From Gymnothorax reevesii (lineage: Eukaryota; Chordata; Actinopteri; Anguilliformes; Muraenidae), in assembly GCA_029721435.1 (NCBI GenBank), contig CM056584.1, positions 8,576,395 through 8,640,394 of the forward strand: a DNA stretch of 64,000 nucleotides, in the 5' to 3' direction. The notes below the pieces were generated by a model. That model was given only the letters and a program-made list of their open reading frames with translations, ran no database searches and had not been told where the DNA came from. Shown here one piece after another: positions 11,530 through 25,004 of the stretch (the first letter of the stretch is position 1; each line of letters begins with the position of its first letter). The translations under genes were made by a program, and so were the position numbers.

Positions 11530-12992
11530 CTAGCGATCTAATGTGAGTGCTAATATCTGGTCATTTTCATACTGTACGTGTCCTCTATGATGTTAATAGG
11601 AGATCAGATGGCATTTCAGCTTAACCCTGCTTGTGTAAAATGGAAATTTAGTGACGTTAAAGTTTGAATGCTAATGCTAACATGCTAATGCTAGCGATCT
11701 AATGTGAGTGCTAATATCTGGTCATTTTCATACTGTACGTGTCCTCTATGATGGGAGTATGGGATCAGATGGCATTTCAGCTTAACCCTGCTTGTGTAAA
11801 ATGGAAATTGAGTGAAGTTAATGTTGGAATACTAATGCTAACATGCTTATGCTAGCAATCTATTGTGAGTGCCAATATCTGGTGATTTTCATACTGTACG
11901 TGTCCTCCATGATTGGAGTATGGGATCAGATAGCATTTCAGCTTAACCCTGCTTGTGTAAAATAGAAATTGAGTGACGTTAATGTTTGAATGCTAATGCT
12001 AACATGCTAATGCTAGCGATCTAATGTGACTGCTAATATCTGGTCATTTTCATACTGTACGTGTCCTCTATGATGTTAGGATGAGATCAGATGGCATTTC
12101 TCCTTCACCCTTCTTGTATTATAAGCAAATTGAGTAATGTTAATGTTTCGATGCTAATGCTAACATGCTGATGCTAACATGCTAATGCTAGCAATCTAAT
12201 GTGAGTGCTAATACCTGGTCATTTTCATACTGTACATGTCCTCTATGATGGGAGTATGGGATCAGATGGCATTTCAGCTTAACCCTGCTTGTGTAAAATG
12301 GAAATTGAGTGACATTAATGTTTGAATGCTAATGCTAACATGCTAATGCTAGCTATCTAATGGGAGTTCTAATATCTGGTCACTTTCATACTATACGTGT
12401 CCTCTTTGATGTTAATAGGAGATCAGATGGCATTTCAGCTTAACCCTTCTTGTTTAAAATGGAAATTGAGTGATTTTAATGTTTAAATGCTAATGCTAAC
12501 ATGCTAAAGCTAGCGATCTAATGTGAGTGCTAATACCTGGTCATTTTCATACTGTACGTGTCCTCTATGATGAGAATATGGGATCAGATGGCATTTCAGC
12601 TTAACCCTGTTTGTGTAAAATGGAAATTGAGTGAAGTTAATGTTTAAATGCTAATGCTAACATGCTAATGCTAGCGATCTAATGTGAGTGCTTATATCTG
12701 GTCATTTTCATACTGTACGTGTCCTCTATGATGTTAATAGGAGATCAGATGGCATTTCAGCTTAACCCTGCTTGTGTAAAATGGAAATTCTGTGACGTTA
12801 ATGTTTGAATGCTAATGCTAACATGCTAATGCTAGCGATCTATTGTGAGTGCCAATATCTGGTGATTTTCATACTGTACGTGTCCTCTATGATTGGAGTA
12901 TGGGATCAGATGGCATTTCAGCTTAACCCTGCTTGTGTAAAATAGAAATTGAGTGACGTTAATGTTTGAATGCTCATGCTAACATGCTAATG
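11530..12992 (+). repeat. B-type fragment, 9 monomers
   Basis: This segment carries the B markers in order: gacgttaaagtttg (11530), gaagttaatgttgg (11691), tcctccatgattgg (11852), the E3 long monomer (12013), gctatctaatggg (12349), atgagaatatggg (12510) and gcttatatctgg (12671). The monomer at 12671 joins the head of the gcttatatctgg monomer to the tail of the next B monomer (aaattctgtgacg, compare aaattcagtgacg near 26907). One monomer, marked ctttacg, is therefore missing relative to the B units at 26 and 37 kb. It ends with a gctcatgct variant at 12972 that recurs at 29211. Confidence 0.85.
12013..12187 (+). repeat. 175-bp long monomer, subtype E3 (7 copies)
   Basis: E3 has the same 14-bp insertion and tttctccttcaccc core, with gttaggatgag, ttataagcaaattgag and gtttcgatgc as private marks. 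The seven copies start at 12013, 25971, 28091, 36708, 38828, 57819 and 60101. E3 occurs only in B-type repeats and marks them. It keeps a standard tacgtg where E1 and E2 have taagtg, so it looks like an early branch of the long-monomer family or a recombinant of it. Confidence 0.92.
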
Positions 12993-15900
12993 CTAGCGAT
13001 CTAATGTGAGTGCTAATACCTGGTCATTTTCAAACTGTACATGTCCTCAATGATGGGAGTATGAGATCAGATGGCTTTTCAGCTTAACCCTGCTTGTGTA
13101 AAATGGAAATTTAATGACATTCATGTTTTAATGCTAATGCTAACATGCTAATGCTAGCGATCTAATGTGAGTGCTAATATCTGGTCATTTTCAAACTATA
13201 CGTGTCCTCTAGGATGTTAATAGGAGATCAGATGGCATTTCAGCTTAACCCTTCTTGTGTAAAATGGAAATTGAGTGATGTTAATGTTTAAATGCTAATG
13301 CTAACATGCTGATGCTAGCGCTCTAATGTGAGTGCTAATATCTGGTCATTTTCATACTGTACGTGTCCTCTATGATGGGAATATGGGATCAGATGGCATT
13401 TCAGCATAACCCTGTTTGTGTAAAATGGAAATTGAGTGACGTTAATGTTTAAATGCTAATGCTAACATGCTAATGCTAGCGATCTAATGTGAGTGCTAAT
13501 ATCTGGTCATTTTCATACTGTACGTGTCCTCTATGATGTTAATAGGAGATCAGATGGCATTTCAGCTTAACCCTTCTTGTATAATAAAAAAATTGAGTAA
13601 TGTTAATGTTTAAATGCTAATGCTAACATGCTAATGCTAGCGATCTAATATGAGTTCTAATATCTGGTCATTTTCATACTATACGTGTCCTCTACGATGT
13701 TAATAGGAGATCAGATGGCATTTCAGCTTTACCCTTCTTTTGTAAAATGGAAATTGAGTGACATTAAAGTTTTTATACTAATGCTAGCATGCTAATGCTA
13801 GCGATCTAATATGGGTGCTAATATCTGGTCATTTTCATACTGTACGTGTCCTCTATGATGGGAGTATGGGATCAGATGGCATTTCAGCTTAACCCTGCTT
13901 GTGTAAAATGGAAATTGAGTGACGTTAATGTATGAATACTAATGCTAACATGCTAATGCTAGCAATCTAATGTGAGTGCCTATATCTGGTCATTTTCATA
14001 CTGTACGTGTCCTCTATGATGGGAGTATGGGATCAGATGGCATTTCAGCTTAACCCTGCTTGTGTAAAATAGAAATTGAGTGATGTTAATGTTTGAATGC
14101 TAATGCTAACATGCTAATGCTAGCGATCTAATGTGAGTTCTAATATCTGGTCATTTTCATACTGTAAGTGTCCTCTATGATGTTAGTATGAGATCAGATG
14201 GCATTTCTCCTTCACCCTTCTTGTATTATGAGCAAATTGAGTAATGTTAATGTTTCAATGCTAATGCTAACATGCTGATGCTAACATGCTAATGCTAGCG
14301 ATCTAATGTGAGTGCTAATAGTTGGTTATTTTCATACTGTACGTGTCCTCTATGATGTTAATTGGAGATCAGATGGCATTTCAGCTTAACCCTTCTTGTA
14401 TAATAAAAAAATTGAGTAATGTTAATGTTTAAAAGCTAATGCTAATATGCCAATGCTAGCAATCTAATGTGAGTTCTAATATCTGGTCATTTTCATCCTA
14501 TACGTGTCCTCTATAATGTTAATAGGAGATCAGATGGCATTTCAGCTTAACCCTTCTTGTGTAAAATGGAAATTGTGTGACATTAATGTTTTAATACTAA
14601 TGCTAACATGCTAATGCTAGCGATCTAATGTCAGTGCTAATATCTGGTCATTTTCATACTGTACGTGTCCTCTATGATGTTAATAGGAGATCAGATGGCA
14701 TTTCAGCTAAACCCTGCTTGTGTAAAATGGAAATTTAGTGACGTTAATGTTTGAATGCTAATGCTAACATGCTAATGCTAGCGATCTAATGTGAGTGCTA
14801 ATATCTGGTCATTTTCATACTTTACGTGTCCTCTATGATGTTAATAGGAGATCAGATGGCATTTCAGCATAACCCTGCTTGTGTAAAATGGAAATTTAGT
14901 GAGGTTAATGTTTGAATGCTGATGCTAACATGCTAATGCTAGCGATCTAATGTGAGTGCTAATATCTCTTCATTTTCATACTGTACGTGTCCTTTATGAT
15001 GGGAGTATGGGATCAGATGGCATTTCAGCTTAACCCTGCTTGTGTAAAATGGAAATTGAGTGAAGTTAATGTTGGAATACTAATGCTAACATGCTTATGC
15101 TAGCAATCTATTGTGAGTGCCTATATCTGGTGATTTTCATACTGTACGTGTCCTCTATGATTGGAATATGGGATCAGATGGCATTTCAGCTTAACCCTGC
15201 TTGTGTAAAATAGAAATTGAGTGACGTTAATGTTTGAATGCTAATGCTAACATGCTAATGCTAGCGATCTAATGTGAGTGCTAATACCTGGTCATTTTCA
15301 TACTGTACATGTCCTCTATGATGGGAGTATGAGATTAGATGGCTTTTCAGCTTAACCCTGCTTGTGTAAAATGGAAATTTAATGACGTTCATGTTTTAAT
15401 GCTAATGCTAACATGATAATGCTAGCAATCTAATGTGAGTGCTAATATCTGGTCATTTTCATACTATACGTGTCCTCTAGGATGGTAATAGGAGATCAGA
15501 TGGCATTTCAGCTTAACCCTTCTTGTGTAAAATGGAAATTGAGTGATGTTAATGTTTAAATGCTAATGCTAACATGCTGATGCTAGCGCTCTAATGTGAG
15601 TGCTAATATCTGGTCATTTTCATACTGTACGTGTCCTCTATGATGGGAATATGGGATCAGATGGCATTTCAGCATAACCCTGTTTGTGTAAAATGGAAAT
15701 TGAGTGACGTTAATGTTTAAATGCTAATGCTAACATGCTAATGCTAGCGATCTAATGTGAGTGCTAATATCTGGTCATTTTCATACTGTACGTGTCCTCT
15801 ATGATGTTAATAGGAGATCAGATGGCATTTCAGCTTAACCCTTCTTGTATAATAAAAAAATTGAGTAATGTTAATGTTTAAATGCTAAAGCTAACATGCT

Positions 15901-16562
15901 AATGCTAGCGATCTAATGTGAGTGCCAATATCTGGTGATTTTCATACTGTACGTGTCCTCTATGATTGGAGTATGGGATCAGATGGCATTTCAGCTTAAC
16001 CCTGCTTGTGTAAAATAGAAATTGAGTGACGTTAATGTTTGAATGCTAATGCTAACATGCTAATGCTAGTGATCTAATGTGATTGCTAATATCTGGTCAT
16101 TTTCATACTGTACGTGTCCTCTATGATGGGAGTACGGGATCAGATGGCATTTCAGCTTAACCCTGCTTGTGTAAAATGGAAATTGAGTGACGTTAATGTT
16201 TGAATACTAATGCTAACATGCTATTGCTTGCAATCTAATGTGAGTGCTAATATCTGGTCATTTTCATACTGTACGTGTCCTCTATGATGGGAGTATGGGA
16301 TCAGATGGCATTTCAGCTTAACCCTGCTTGTGTAAAATAGAAATTGAGTGACGTTAATGTTTGAATCCTAATGCTAACATGCTAATGCTAGCGATCTAAT
16401 GTGAGTGCTAATATCTGGTCATTTTCATACTGTAAGTGTCCTCTATGATGTTAGTATGAGATCAGAAGACATTTCTCCTTCACCCTTCTTGTATTATAAG
16501 CAAATTGGGTAATGTTAATGTTTCAATGCTAATACTAACATGCTGATGCTAACATGCTAATG
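12993..16562 (+). repeat. H unit 1 of first triple block (22-mer, 3570 bp)
   Basis: This is the first of three adjacent 3570-bp units. It differs from the next two in its first two monomers: ctagcgatct with caaactgtacatg and gatcagatggcttttc at 12993, and caaactatacg with ctaggatg at 13154. The other two units have the ctacaaatc and cttatgtgag monomers there. From 13315 on the order is that of H. It holds the E1 monomer at 14120 and the E2 monomer at 16388. The first monomers resemble those at 29232, 39969 and 43700. Confidence 0.9.
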
Positions 16563-19500
16563 CTACAAATCAAATGTGAGTGCTAATACCTGGTCATTTT
16601 CATACTGTACATGTCTTCTATGATGGGAATATGGGATCAGATGGCATTTCAGCTTAACCCTGCTTGTGTAAAATGGAAATTGAGTGACGTTAATGTTTGA
16701 ATGCTAATGCTAACATGCTAATGCTAGCGATCTTATGTGAGTGCTAATATCTGGTCATTTTTATACTATACGTGTCCTCTATGATGTTAATAGGAGATCA
16801 GATGGCATTTCAGCTTAACCCTTCTTGTGTAAAATGGAAATTGAGTGATGTTAATGTTTAAATGCTAATGCTAACATGCTGATGCTAGCGCTCTAATGTG
16901 AGTGCTAATATCTGGTCATTTTCATACTGTACGTGTCCTCTATGATGGGAATATGGGATCAGATGGCATTTCAGCATAACCCTGTTTGTGTAAAATGGAA
17001 ATTGAGTGGAGTTAATGTTTAAATGCTAATGCTAACATGCTAATGCTAGCGATCTAATGTGAGTGCTAATATCTGGTCATTTTCATACTGTACGTGTCCT
17101 CTATGATCTTAATAGGAGATCAGATGGCATTTCAGCTTAACCCTTCTTGTATAGTAAAAAAATTGAGTAATGTTAATGTTTAAATGCTAATGCTAACATG
17201 CTAATGCTAGCGATTTAATGTGAGTTCTAATATCTGGTCATTTTCATACTATACGTGTCCTCTATGATGTTAATAGGAGATCAGATGGCATTTCAGCTTT
17301 ACCCTTCTTTTGTAAAATGGAAATTGAGTGACATTACAGTTTTTATACTAATGCTAGCATGCTAATGCTAGCGATCTAATATGGGTGCTAATATCTGGTC
17401 ATTTTCATACTGTACGTGTCCTCTATGATGGGAGTATGGGATCAGATGGCATTTCAGCTTAACCCTGCTTGTGTAAAATGGAAATTGAGTGACGTTAATG
17501 TATGAATACTAATGCTAACATGCTAATGCTAGCAATCTAATGTGAGTGCCTATATCTGGTCATTTTCATACTGTACGTGTCCTCTATGATGGGAGTATGG
17601 GATCAGATGGCATTTCAGCTTAACCCTGCTTGTGTAAAATAGAAATTGAGTGATGTTAATGTTTGAATGCTAATGCTAACATGCTAATGCTAGCGATCTA
17701 ATGTGAGTTCTAATATCTGGTCATTTTCATACTGTAAGTGTCCTCTATGATGTTAGTATGAGATCAGATGGCATTTCTCCTTCACCCTTCTTGTATTATG
17801 AGCAAATTGAGTAATGTTAATGTTTCAATGCTAATGCTAACATGCTGATGCTAACATGCTAATGCTAGCGATCTAATGTGAGTGCTAATAGTTGGTTATT
17901 TTCATACTGTACGTGTCCTCTATGATGTTAATTAGAGATCAGATGGCATTTCAGCTTAACCCTTCTTGTATAATAAAAAAATTGAGTAATGTTAATGTTT
18001 AAAAGCTAATGCTAATATGCCAATGCTAGCGATCTAATGTGAGTTCTAATATCTGGTCATTTTCATCCTATACGTGTCCTCTATAATGTTAATAGGAGAT
18101 CAGATGGCATTTCAGCTTAACCCTTCTTGTGTAAAATGGAAATTGTGTGACATTAATGTTTTAATACTAATGCTAACATGCTAATGCTAGCGATCTAATG
18201 TCAGTGCTAATATCTGGTCATTTTCATACTGTACGTGTCCTCTATGATGTTAATAGGAGATCAGATGGCATTTCAGCTTAACCCTGCTTGTGTAAAATGG
18301 AAATTTAGTGACGTTAATGTTTGAATGCTAATGCTAACATGCTAATGCTAGCGATCTAATGTGAGTGCTAATATCTGGTCATTTTCATACTTTACGTGTC
18401 CTCTATGATGTTAATAGGAGATCAGATGGCATTTCAGCTTAACCCTGCTTGTGTAAAATGGAAATTTAGTGAGGTTAATGTTTGAATGCTGATGCTAACA
18501 TGCTAATGCTAGCGATCTAATGTGAGTGCTAATATCTCTTCATTTTCATACTGTACGTGTCCTTTATGATGGGAGTATGGGATCAGATGGCATTTCAGCT
18601 TAACCCTGCTTGTGTAAAATGGAAATTGAGTGAAGTTAATGTTGGAATACTAATGCTAACATGCTTATGCTAGCAATCTATTGTGAGTGCCTATATCTGG
18701 TGATTTTCATACTGTACGTGTCCTCTATGATTGGAGTATGGGATCAGATGGCATTTCAGCTTAACCCTGCTTGTGTAAAATAGAAATTGAGTGACGTTTA
18801 TGTTTGAATGCTAATGCTAACATGCTAATGCTAGCGATCTAATGTGAGTGCTAATACCTGGTCATTTTCATACTGTACATGTCCTCTATGATGGGAGTAT
18901 GAGATTAGATGGCTTTTCAGCTTAACCCTGCTTGTGTAAAATGGAAATTTAATGACGTTCATGTTTTAATGCTAATGCTAACATGATAATGCTAGCGATC
19001 TAATGTGAGTGCTAATATCTGGTCATTTTCATACTATACGTGTCCTCGAGGATGGTAATAGGAGATCAGATGGCATTTCAGCTTAACCCTTCTTGTGTAA
19101 AATGGAAATTGAGTGATGTTAATGTTTAAATGCTAATGCTAACATGCTGATGCTAGCGCTCTAATGTGAGTGCTAATATCTGGTCATTTTCATACTGTAC
19201 GTGTCCTCTATGATGGGAATATGGGATCAGATGGCATTTCAGCATAACCCTGTTTGTGTAAAATGGAAATTGAGTGACGTTAATGTTTAAATGCTAATGC
19301 TAACATGCTAATGCTAGCGATCTAATGTGAGTGCTAATATCTGGTCATTTTCATACTGTACGTGTCCTCTATGATGTTAATAGGAGATCAGATGTCATTT
19401 CAGCTTAACCCTTCTTGTATAATAAAAAAATTGAGTAATGTTAATGTTTAAATGCTAAAGCTAACATGCTAATGCTAGCGATCTAATGTGAGTGCCAATA

Positions 19501-20132
19501 TCTGGTGATTTTCATACTGTACATGTCCTCTATGATTGGAGTATGGGATCAGATGGCATTTCAGCTTAACCCTGCTTGTGTAAAATAGAAATTGAGTGAC
19601 GTTAATGTTTGAATGCTAATGCTAACATGCTAATGCTAGTGATCTAATGTGAGTGCTAATATCTGGTCATTTTCATACTGTACGTGTCCTCTATGATGGG
19701 AGTACAGGATCAGATGGCATTTCAGCTTAACCCTGCTTGTGTAAAATGGAAATTGAGTGACGTTAATGTTTGAATACTAATGCTAACATGCTATTGCTTG
19801 CAATCTAATGTGATTGCTAATATCTGGTCATTTTCATACTGTACGTGTCCTCTATGATGGGAGTATGGGATCAGATGGCATTTCAGCTTAACCCTGCTTG
19901 TGTAAAATATAAATTGAGTGACGTTAATGTTTGAATCCTAATGCTAACATGCTAATGCTAGCGATCTAATGTGAGTGCTAATATCTGGTCATTTTCATAC
20001 TGTAAGTGTCCTCTATGATGTTAGTATGAGATCAGAAGACATTTCTCCTTCACCCTTCTTGTATTATAAGCAAATTGGGTAATGTTAATGTTTCAATGCT
20101 AATACTAACATGCTGATGCTAACATGCTAATG
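16563..20132 (+). repeat. H unit 2 (reference 22-mer, 3570 bp)
   Basis: The order of its 22 monomers, by marker: ctacaaatc; cttatgtgag; gcgctct; ctatgatctta; gcgattta; atgggtgct; gcaatc with cctatatc; E1; gttggttatt; catcctatacg; cagtgct; ctttacg; tctcttcat; ctattgtgagtgccta; acctgg with tacatg; ctaggatgg; gcgctct; gttaatagg with aaagctaac; gccaatatctggtg; gctagtgatc; gcttgcaatc; E2. Its length is 22 x 161 + 2 x 14 = 3570. Private changes include atagtaaaaaaattg near 17151, cattacag near 17332, cctcgagg near 19045 and agtacagg near 19701, so copies differ by only scattered substitutions. Confidence 0.93.
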
Positions 20133-23100
20133 CTACAAATCAAATGTGAGTGCTAATACCTGGTCATTTTCATACTGTACATGTCTTCTATGATGGGAAT
20201 ATGGGATCAGATGGCATTTCAGCTTAACCCTGCTTGTGTAAAATGGAAATTGAGTGACGTTAATGTTTGAATGCTAATGCTAACATGCTAATGCTAGCGA
20301 TCTTATGTGAGTGCTAATATCTGGTCATTTTTATACTATACGTGTCCTCTATGATGTTAATAGGAGATCAGATGGCATTTCAGCTTAACCCTTCTTGTGT
20401 AAAATGGAAATTGAGTGATGTTAATGTTTAAATGCTAATGCTAACATGCTGATGCTAGCGCTTTAATGTGAGTGCTAATATCTGGTCATTTTCATACTGT
20501 ACGTGTCCTCTATGATGGGAATATGGGATCAGATGGCATTTCAGCATAACCCTGTTTGTGTAAAATGGAAATTGAGTGGAGTTAATGTTTAAATGCTAAT
20601 GCTAACATGCTAATGCTAGCGATCTAATGTGAGTGCTAATATCTGGTCATTTTCATACTGTACGTGTCCTCTATGATCTTAATAGGAGATCAGATGGCAT
20701 TTCAGCTTAACCCTTCTTGTATAATAAAAAAATTGAGTAATGTTAATGTTTAAATGCTAATGCTAACATGCTAATGCTAGCGATTTAATGTGAGTTCTAA
20801 TATCTGGTCATTTTCATACTATACGTGTCCTCTATGATGTTAATAGGAGATCAGATGGCATTTCAGCTTTACCCTTCTTTTGTAAAATGGAAATTGAGTG
20901 ACATTAAAGTTTTTATACTAATGCTAGCATGCTAATGCTAGCGATCTAATATGGGTGCTAATATCTGGTCATTTTCATACTGTACGTGTCCTCTATGATG
21001 GGAGTATGGGATCAGATGGCATTTCAGCTTAACCCTGCTTGTGTAAAATGGAAATTGAGTGACGTTAATGTATGAATACTAATGCTAACATGCTAATGCT
21101 AGCAATCTAATGTGAGTGCCTATATCTGGTCATTTTCATACTGTACGTGTCCTCTATGATGGGAGTATGGGATCAGATGGCATTTCAGCTTAACCCTGCT
21201 TGTGTAAAATAGAAATTGAGTGATGTTAATGTTTGAATGCTAATGCTAACATGCTAATGCTAGCGATCTAATGTGAGTTCTAATATCTGGTCATTTTCAT
21301 ACTGTAAGTGTCCTCTATGATGTTAGTATGAGATCAGATGGCATTTCTCCTTCACCCTTCTTGTATTATGAGCAAATTGAGTAATGTTAATGTTTCAATG
21401 CTAATGCTAACATGCTGATGCTAACATGCTAATGCTAGCGATCTAATGTGAGTGCTAATAGTTGGTTATTTTCATACTGTACGTGTCCTCTATGATGTTA
21501 ATTAGAGATCAGATGGCATTTCAGCTTAACCCTTCTTGTATAATAAAAAAATTGAGTAATGTTAATGTTTAAAAGCTAATGCTAATATGCCAATGCTAGC
21601 GATCTAATGTGAGTTCTAATATCTGGTCATTTTCATCCTATACGTGTCCTCTATAATGTTAATAGGAGATCAGATGGCATTTCAGCTTAACCCTTCTTGT
21701 GTAAAATGGAAATTGTGTGACATTAATGTTTTAATACTAATGCTAACATGCTAATGCTAGCGATCTAATGTCAGTGCTAATATCTGGTCATTTTCATACT
21801 GTACGTGTCCTCTATGATGTTAATAGGAGATCAGATGGCATTTCAGCTTAACCCTGCTTGTGTAAAATGGAAATTTAGTGACGTTAATGTTTGAATGCTA
21901 ATGCTAACATGCTAATGCTAGCGATCTAATGTGAGTGCTAATATCTGGTCATTTTCATACTTTACGTGTCCTCTATGATGTTAATAGGAGATCAGATGGC
22001 ATTTCAGCTTAACCCTGCTTGTGTAAAATGGAAATTTAGTGAGGTTAATGTTTGAATGCTGATGCTAACATGCTAATGCTAGCGATCTAATGTGAGTGCT
22101 AATATCTCTTCATTTTCATACTGTACGTGTCCTTTATGATGGGAGTATGGGATCAGATGGCATTTCAGCTTAACCCTGCTTGTGTAAAATGGAAATTGAG
22201 TGAAGTTAATGTTGGAATACTAATGCTAACATGCTTATGCTAGCAATCTATTGTGAGTGCCTATATCTGGTGATTTTCATACTGTACGTGTCCTCTATGA
22301 TTGGAGTATGGGATCAGATGGCATTTCAGCTTAACCCTGCTTGTGTAAAATAGAAATTGAGTGACGTTAATGTTTGAATGCTAATGCTAACATGCTAATG
22401 CTAGCGATCTAATGTGAGTGCTAATACCTGGTCATTTTCATACTGTACATGTCCTCTATGATGGGAGTATGAGATTAGATGGCTTTTCAGCTTAACCCTG
22501 CTTGTGTAAAATGGAAATTTAATGACGTTCATGTTTTAATGCTAATGCTAACATGATAATGCTAGCGATCTAATGTGAGTGCTAATATCTGGTCATTTTC
22601 ATACTATACGTGTCCTCTAGGATGGTAATAGGAGATCAGATGGCATTTCAGCTTAACCCTTCTTGTGTAAAATGGAAATTGAGTGATGTTAATGTTTAAA
22701 TGCTAATGCTAACATGCTGATGCTAGCGCTCTAATGTGAGTGCTAATATCTGGTAATTTTCATACTGTACGTGTCCTCTATGATGGGAATATGGGATCAG
22801 ATGGCATTTCAGCATAACCCTGTTTGTGTAAAATGGAAATTGAGTGACGTTAATGTTTAAATGCTAATGCTAACATGCTAATGCTAGCGATCTAATGTGA
22901 GTGCTAATATCTGGTCATTTTCATACTGTACGTGTCCTCTATGATGTTAATAGGAGATCAGATGGCATTTCAGCTTAACCCTTCTTGTATAATAAAAAAA
23001 TTGAGTAATGTTAATGTTTAAATGCTAAAGCTAACATGCTAATGCTAGCGATCTAATGTGAGTGCCAATATCTGGTGATTTTCATACTGTACGTGTCCTC

Positions 23101-23702
23101 TATGATTGGAGTATGGGATCAGATGGCATTTCAGCTTAACCCTGCTTGTGTAAAATAGAAATTGAGTGACGTTAATGTTTGAATGCTAATGCTAACATGC
23201 TAATGCTAGTGATCTAATGTGAGTGCTAATATCTGGTCATTTTCATACTGTACGTGTCCTCTATGATGGGAGTACGGGATCAGATGGCATTTCAGCTTAA
23301 CCCTGCTTGTGTAAAATGGAAATTGAGTGACGTTAATGTTTGAATACTAATACTAACATGCTATTGCTTGCAATCTAATGTGATTGCTAATATCTGGTCA
23401 TTTTCATACTGTACGTGTCCTCTATGATGGGAGTATGGGATCAGATGGCATTTCAGCTTAACCCTGCTTGTGTAAAATAGAAATTGAGTGACGTTAATGT
23501 TTGAATCCTAATGCTAACATGCTAATGCTAGCGATCTAATGTGAGTGCTAATATCTGGTCATTTTCATACTGTAAGTGTCCTCTATGATGTTAGTATGAG
23601 ATCAGAAGACATTTCTCCTTCACCCTTCTTGTATTATAAGCAAATTGGGTAATGTTAATGTTTCAATGCTAATACTAACATGCTGATGCTAACATGCTAA
23701 TG
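20133..23702 (+). repeat. H unit 3 of first triple block
   Basis: This unit repeats 16563-20132 at exactly 3570 bp with the same monomer order, an E1 at 21260 and an E2 at 23528. It shares attagagatc (near 21500) with unit 2 (near 17930), where other copies have attggagatc. Units 2 and 3 are therefore closer to each other than to unit 1. Private marks include gctttaatg near 20460, ggtaatttt near 22753 and ctaatactaac near 23350. Confidence 0.92.
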
Positions 23703-25004
23703 CTACAAATCAAATGTGAGTGCTAATACCTGGTCATTTTCATACTGTACATGTCTTCTATGATGGGAATATGGGATCAGATGGCATTTCAGCTTAACCC
23801 TGCTTGTGTAAAATGGAAATTGAGTGACGTTAATGTTTGAATGCTAATGCTAACATGCTAATGCTAGCGATCTTATGTGAGTGCTAATATCTGGTCATTT
23901 TTATACTATACGTGTCCTCTATGATGTTAATAGAAGATCAGATGGCATTTCAGCTTAACCCTTCTTGTGTAAAATGGAAATTGAGTGATGTTAATGTTTA
24001 AATGCTAATGCTAACATGCTGATGCTAGCGCTCTAATGTGAGTGCTAATATCTGGTCATTTTCATACTGTACGTGTCCTCTATGATGGGAATATGGGATC
24101 AGATGGCATTTCAGCATAACCCTGTTTGTGTAAAATGGAAATTGAGTGGAGTTAATGTTTAAATGCTAATGCTAACATGCTAATGCTAGCGATCTAATGT
24201 GAGTGCTAATATCTGGTCATTTTCATACTGTACGTGTCCTCTATGATCTTAATAGGAGATCAGATGGCATTTCAGCTTAACCCTTCTTGTATAATAAAAC
24301 AATTGAGTAATGTTAATGTTTAAATGCTAATGCTAACATGCTAATGCTAGCGATTTAATGTGAGTTCTAATATCTGGTCATTTTCATACTATACGTTTCC
24401 TCTATGATGTTAATAGGAGATCAGATGGCATTTCAGCTTAAGCCTTCTTTTGTAAAATGGAAATTGAGTGACATTAATGTTTTAATACTAATGCTAACAT
24501 GCTAATGCTAGCGATCTAATGTCAGTGCTAATATCTGGTCATTTTCATACTGTACGTGTCCTCTATGATGGGAGTATGGGATCAGATGGCATTTCAGCTT
24601 AACCCTGCGTGTGTAAAATGGAAATTGAGTGACGTTAATGTTTGAATACTAATGCTAACATGCTAATGCTAGCAATCTAATCTGAGTGCTAATATCTGGT
24701 CATTTTCATACTGTACGTGTCCTCTATGATGGGAGTATGGGATCAGATGGCATTTCAGCTTAACCCTGCTTGTGTAAAATAGAAATTGAGTGACGTTAAT
24801 GTTTGAATGCTAATGCTAACATGCTAATGCTAGCAATCTAATGTGAGTTCTAATATCTGGTCATTTTCATACTGTAAGTGTCCTCTATGATGTTAGTATG
24901 AGATCAGATGGCATTTCTCCTTCACCCTTCTTGTATTATGAGCAAATTGAGTAATGTTAATGTTTCAATGCTAATGCTAACATGCTGATGCTAACATGCT
25001 AATG
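23703..25004 (+). repeat. H head joined to B (8 monomers)
   Basis: Monomers 1-5 of H (ctacaaatc 23703, cttatgtgag, gcgctct, ctatgatctta, gcgattta 24347) are followed by gtcagtgct with ccctgcgtg, gcaatctaatctgag, and an E1 long monomer (24830-25004). Rare marks in this stretch are tagaagatc (near 23932), tacgtttcc (near 24394) and cttaagcc (near 24438). They recur at 31743, 32205 and 32249, and again near 34669, 35131 and 35175. The tacgtttcc mark alone also recurs near 56242. Confidence 0.87.
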
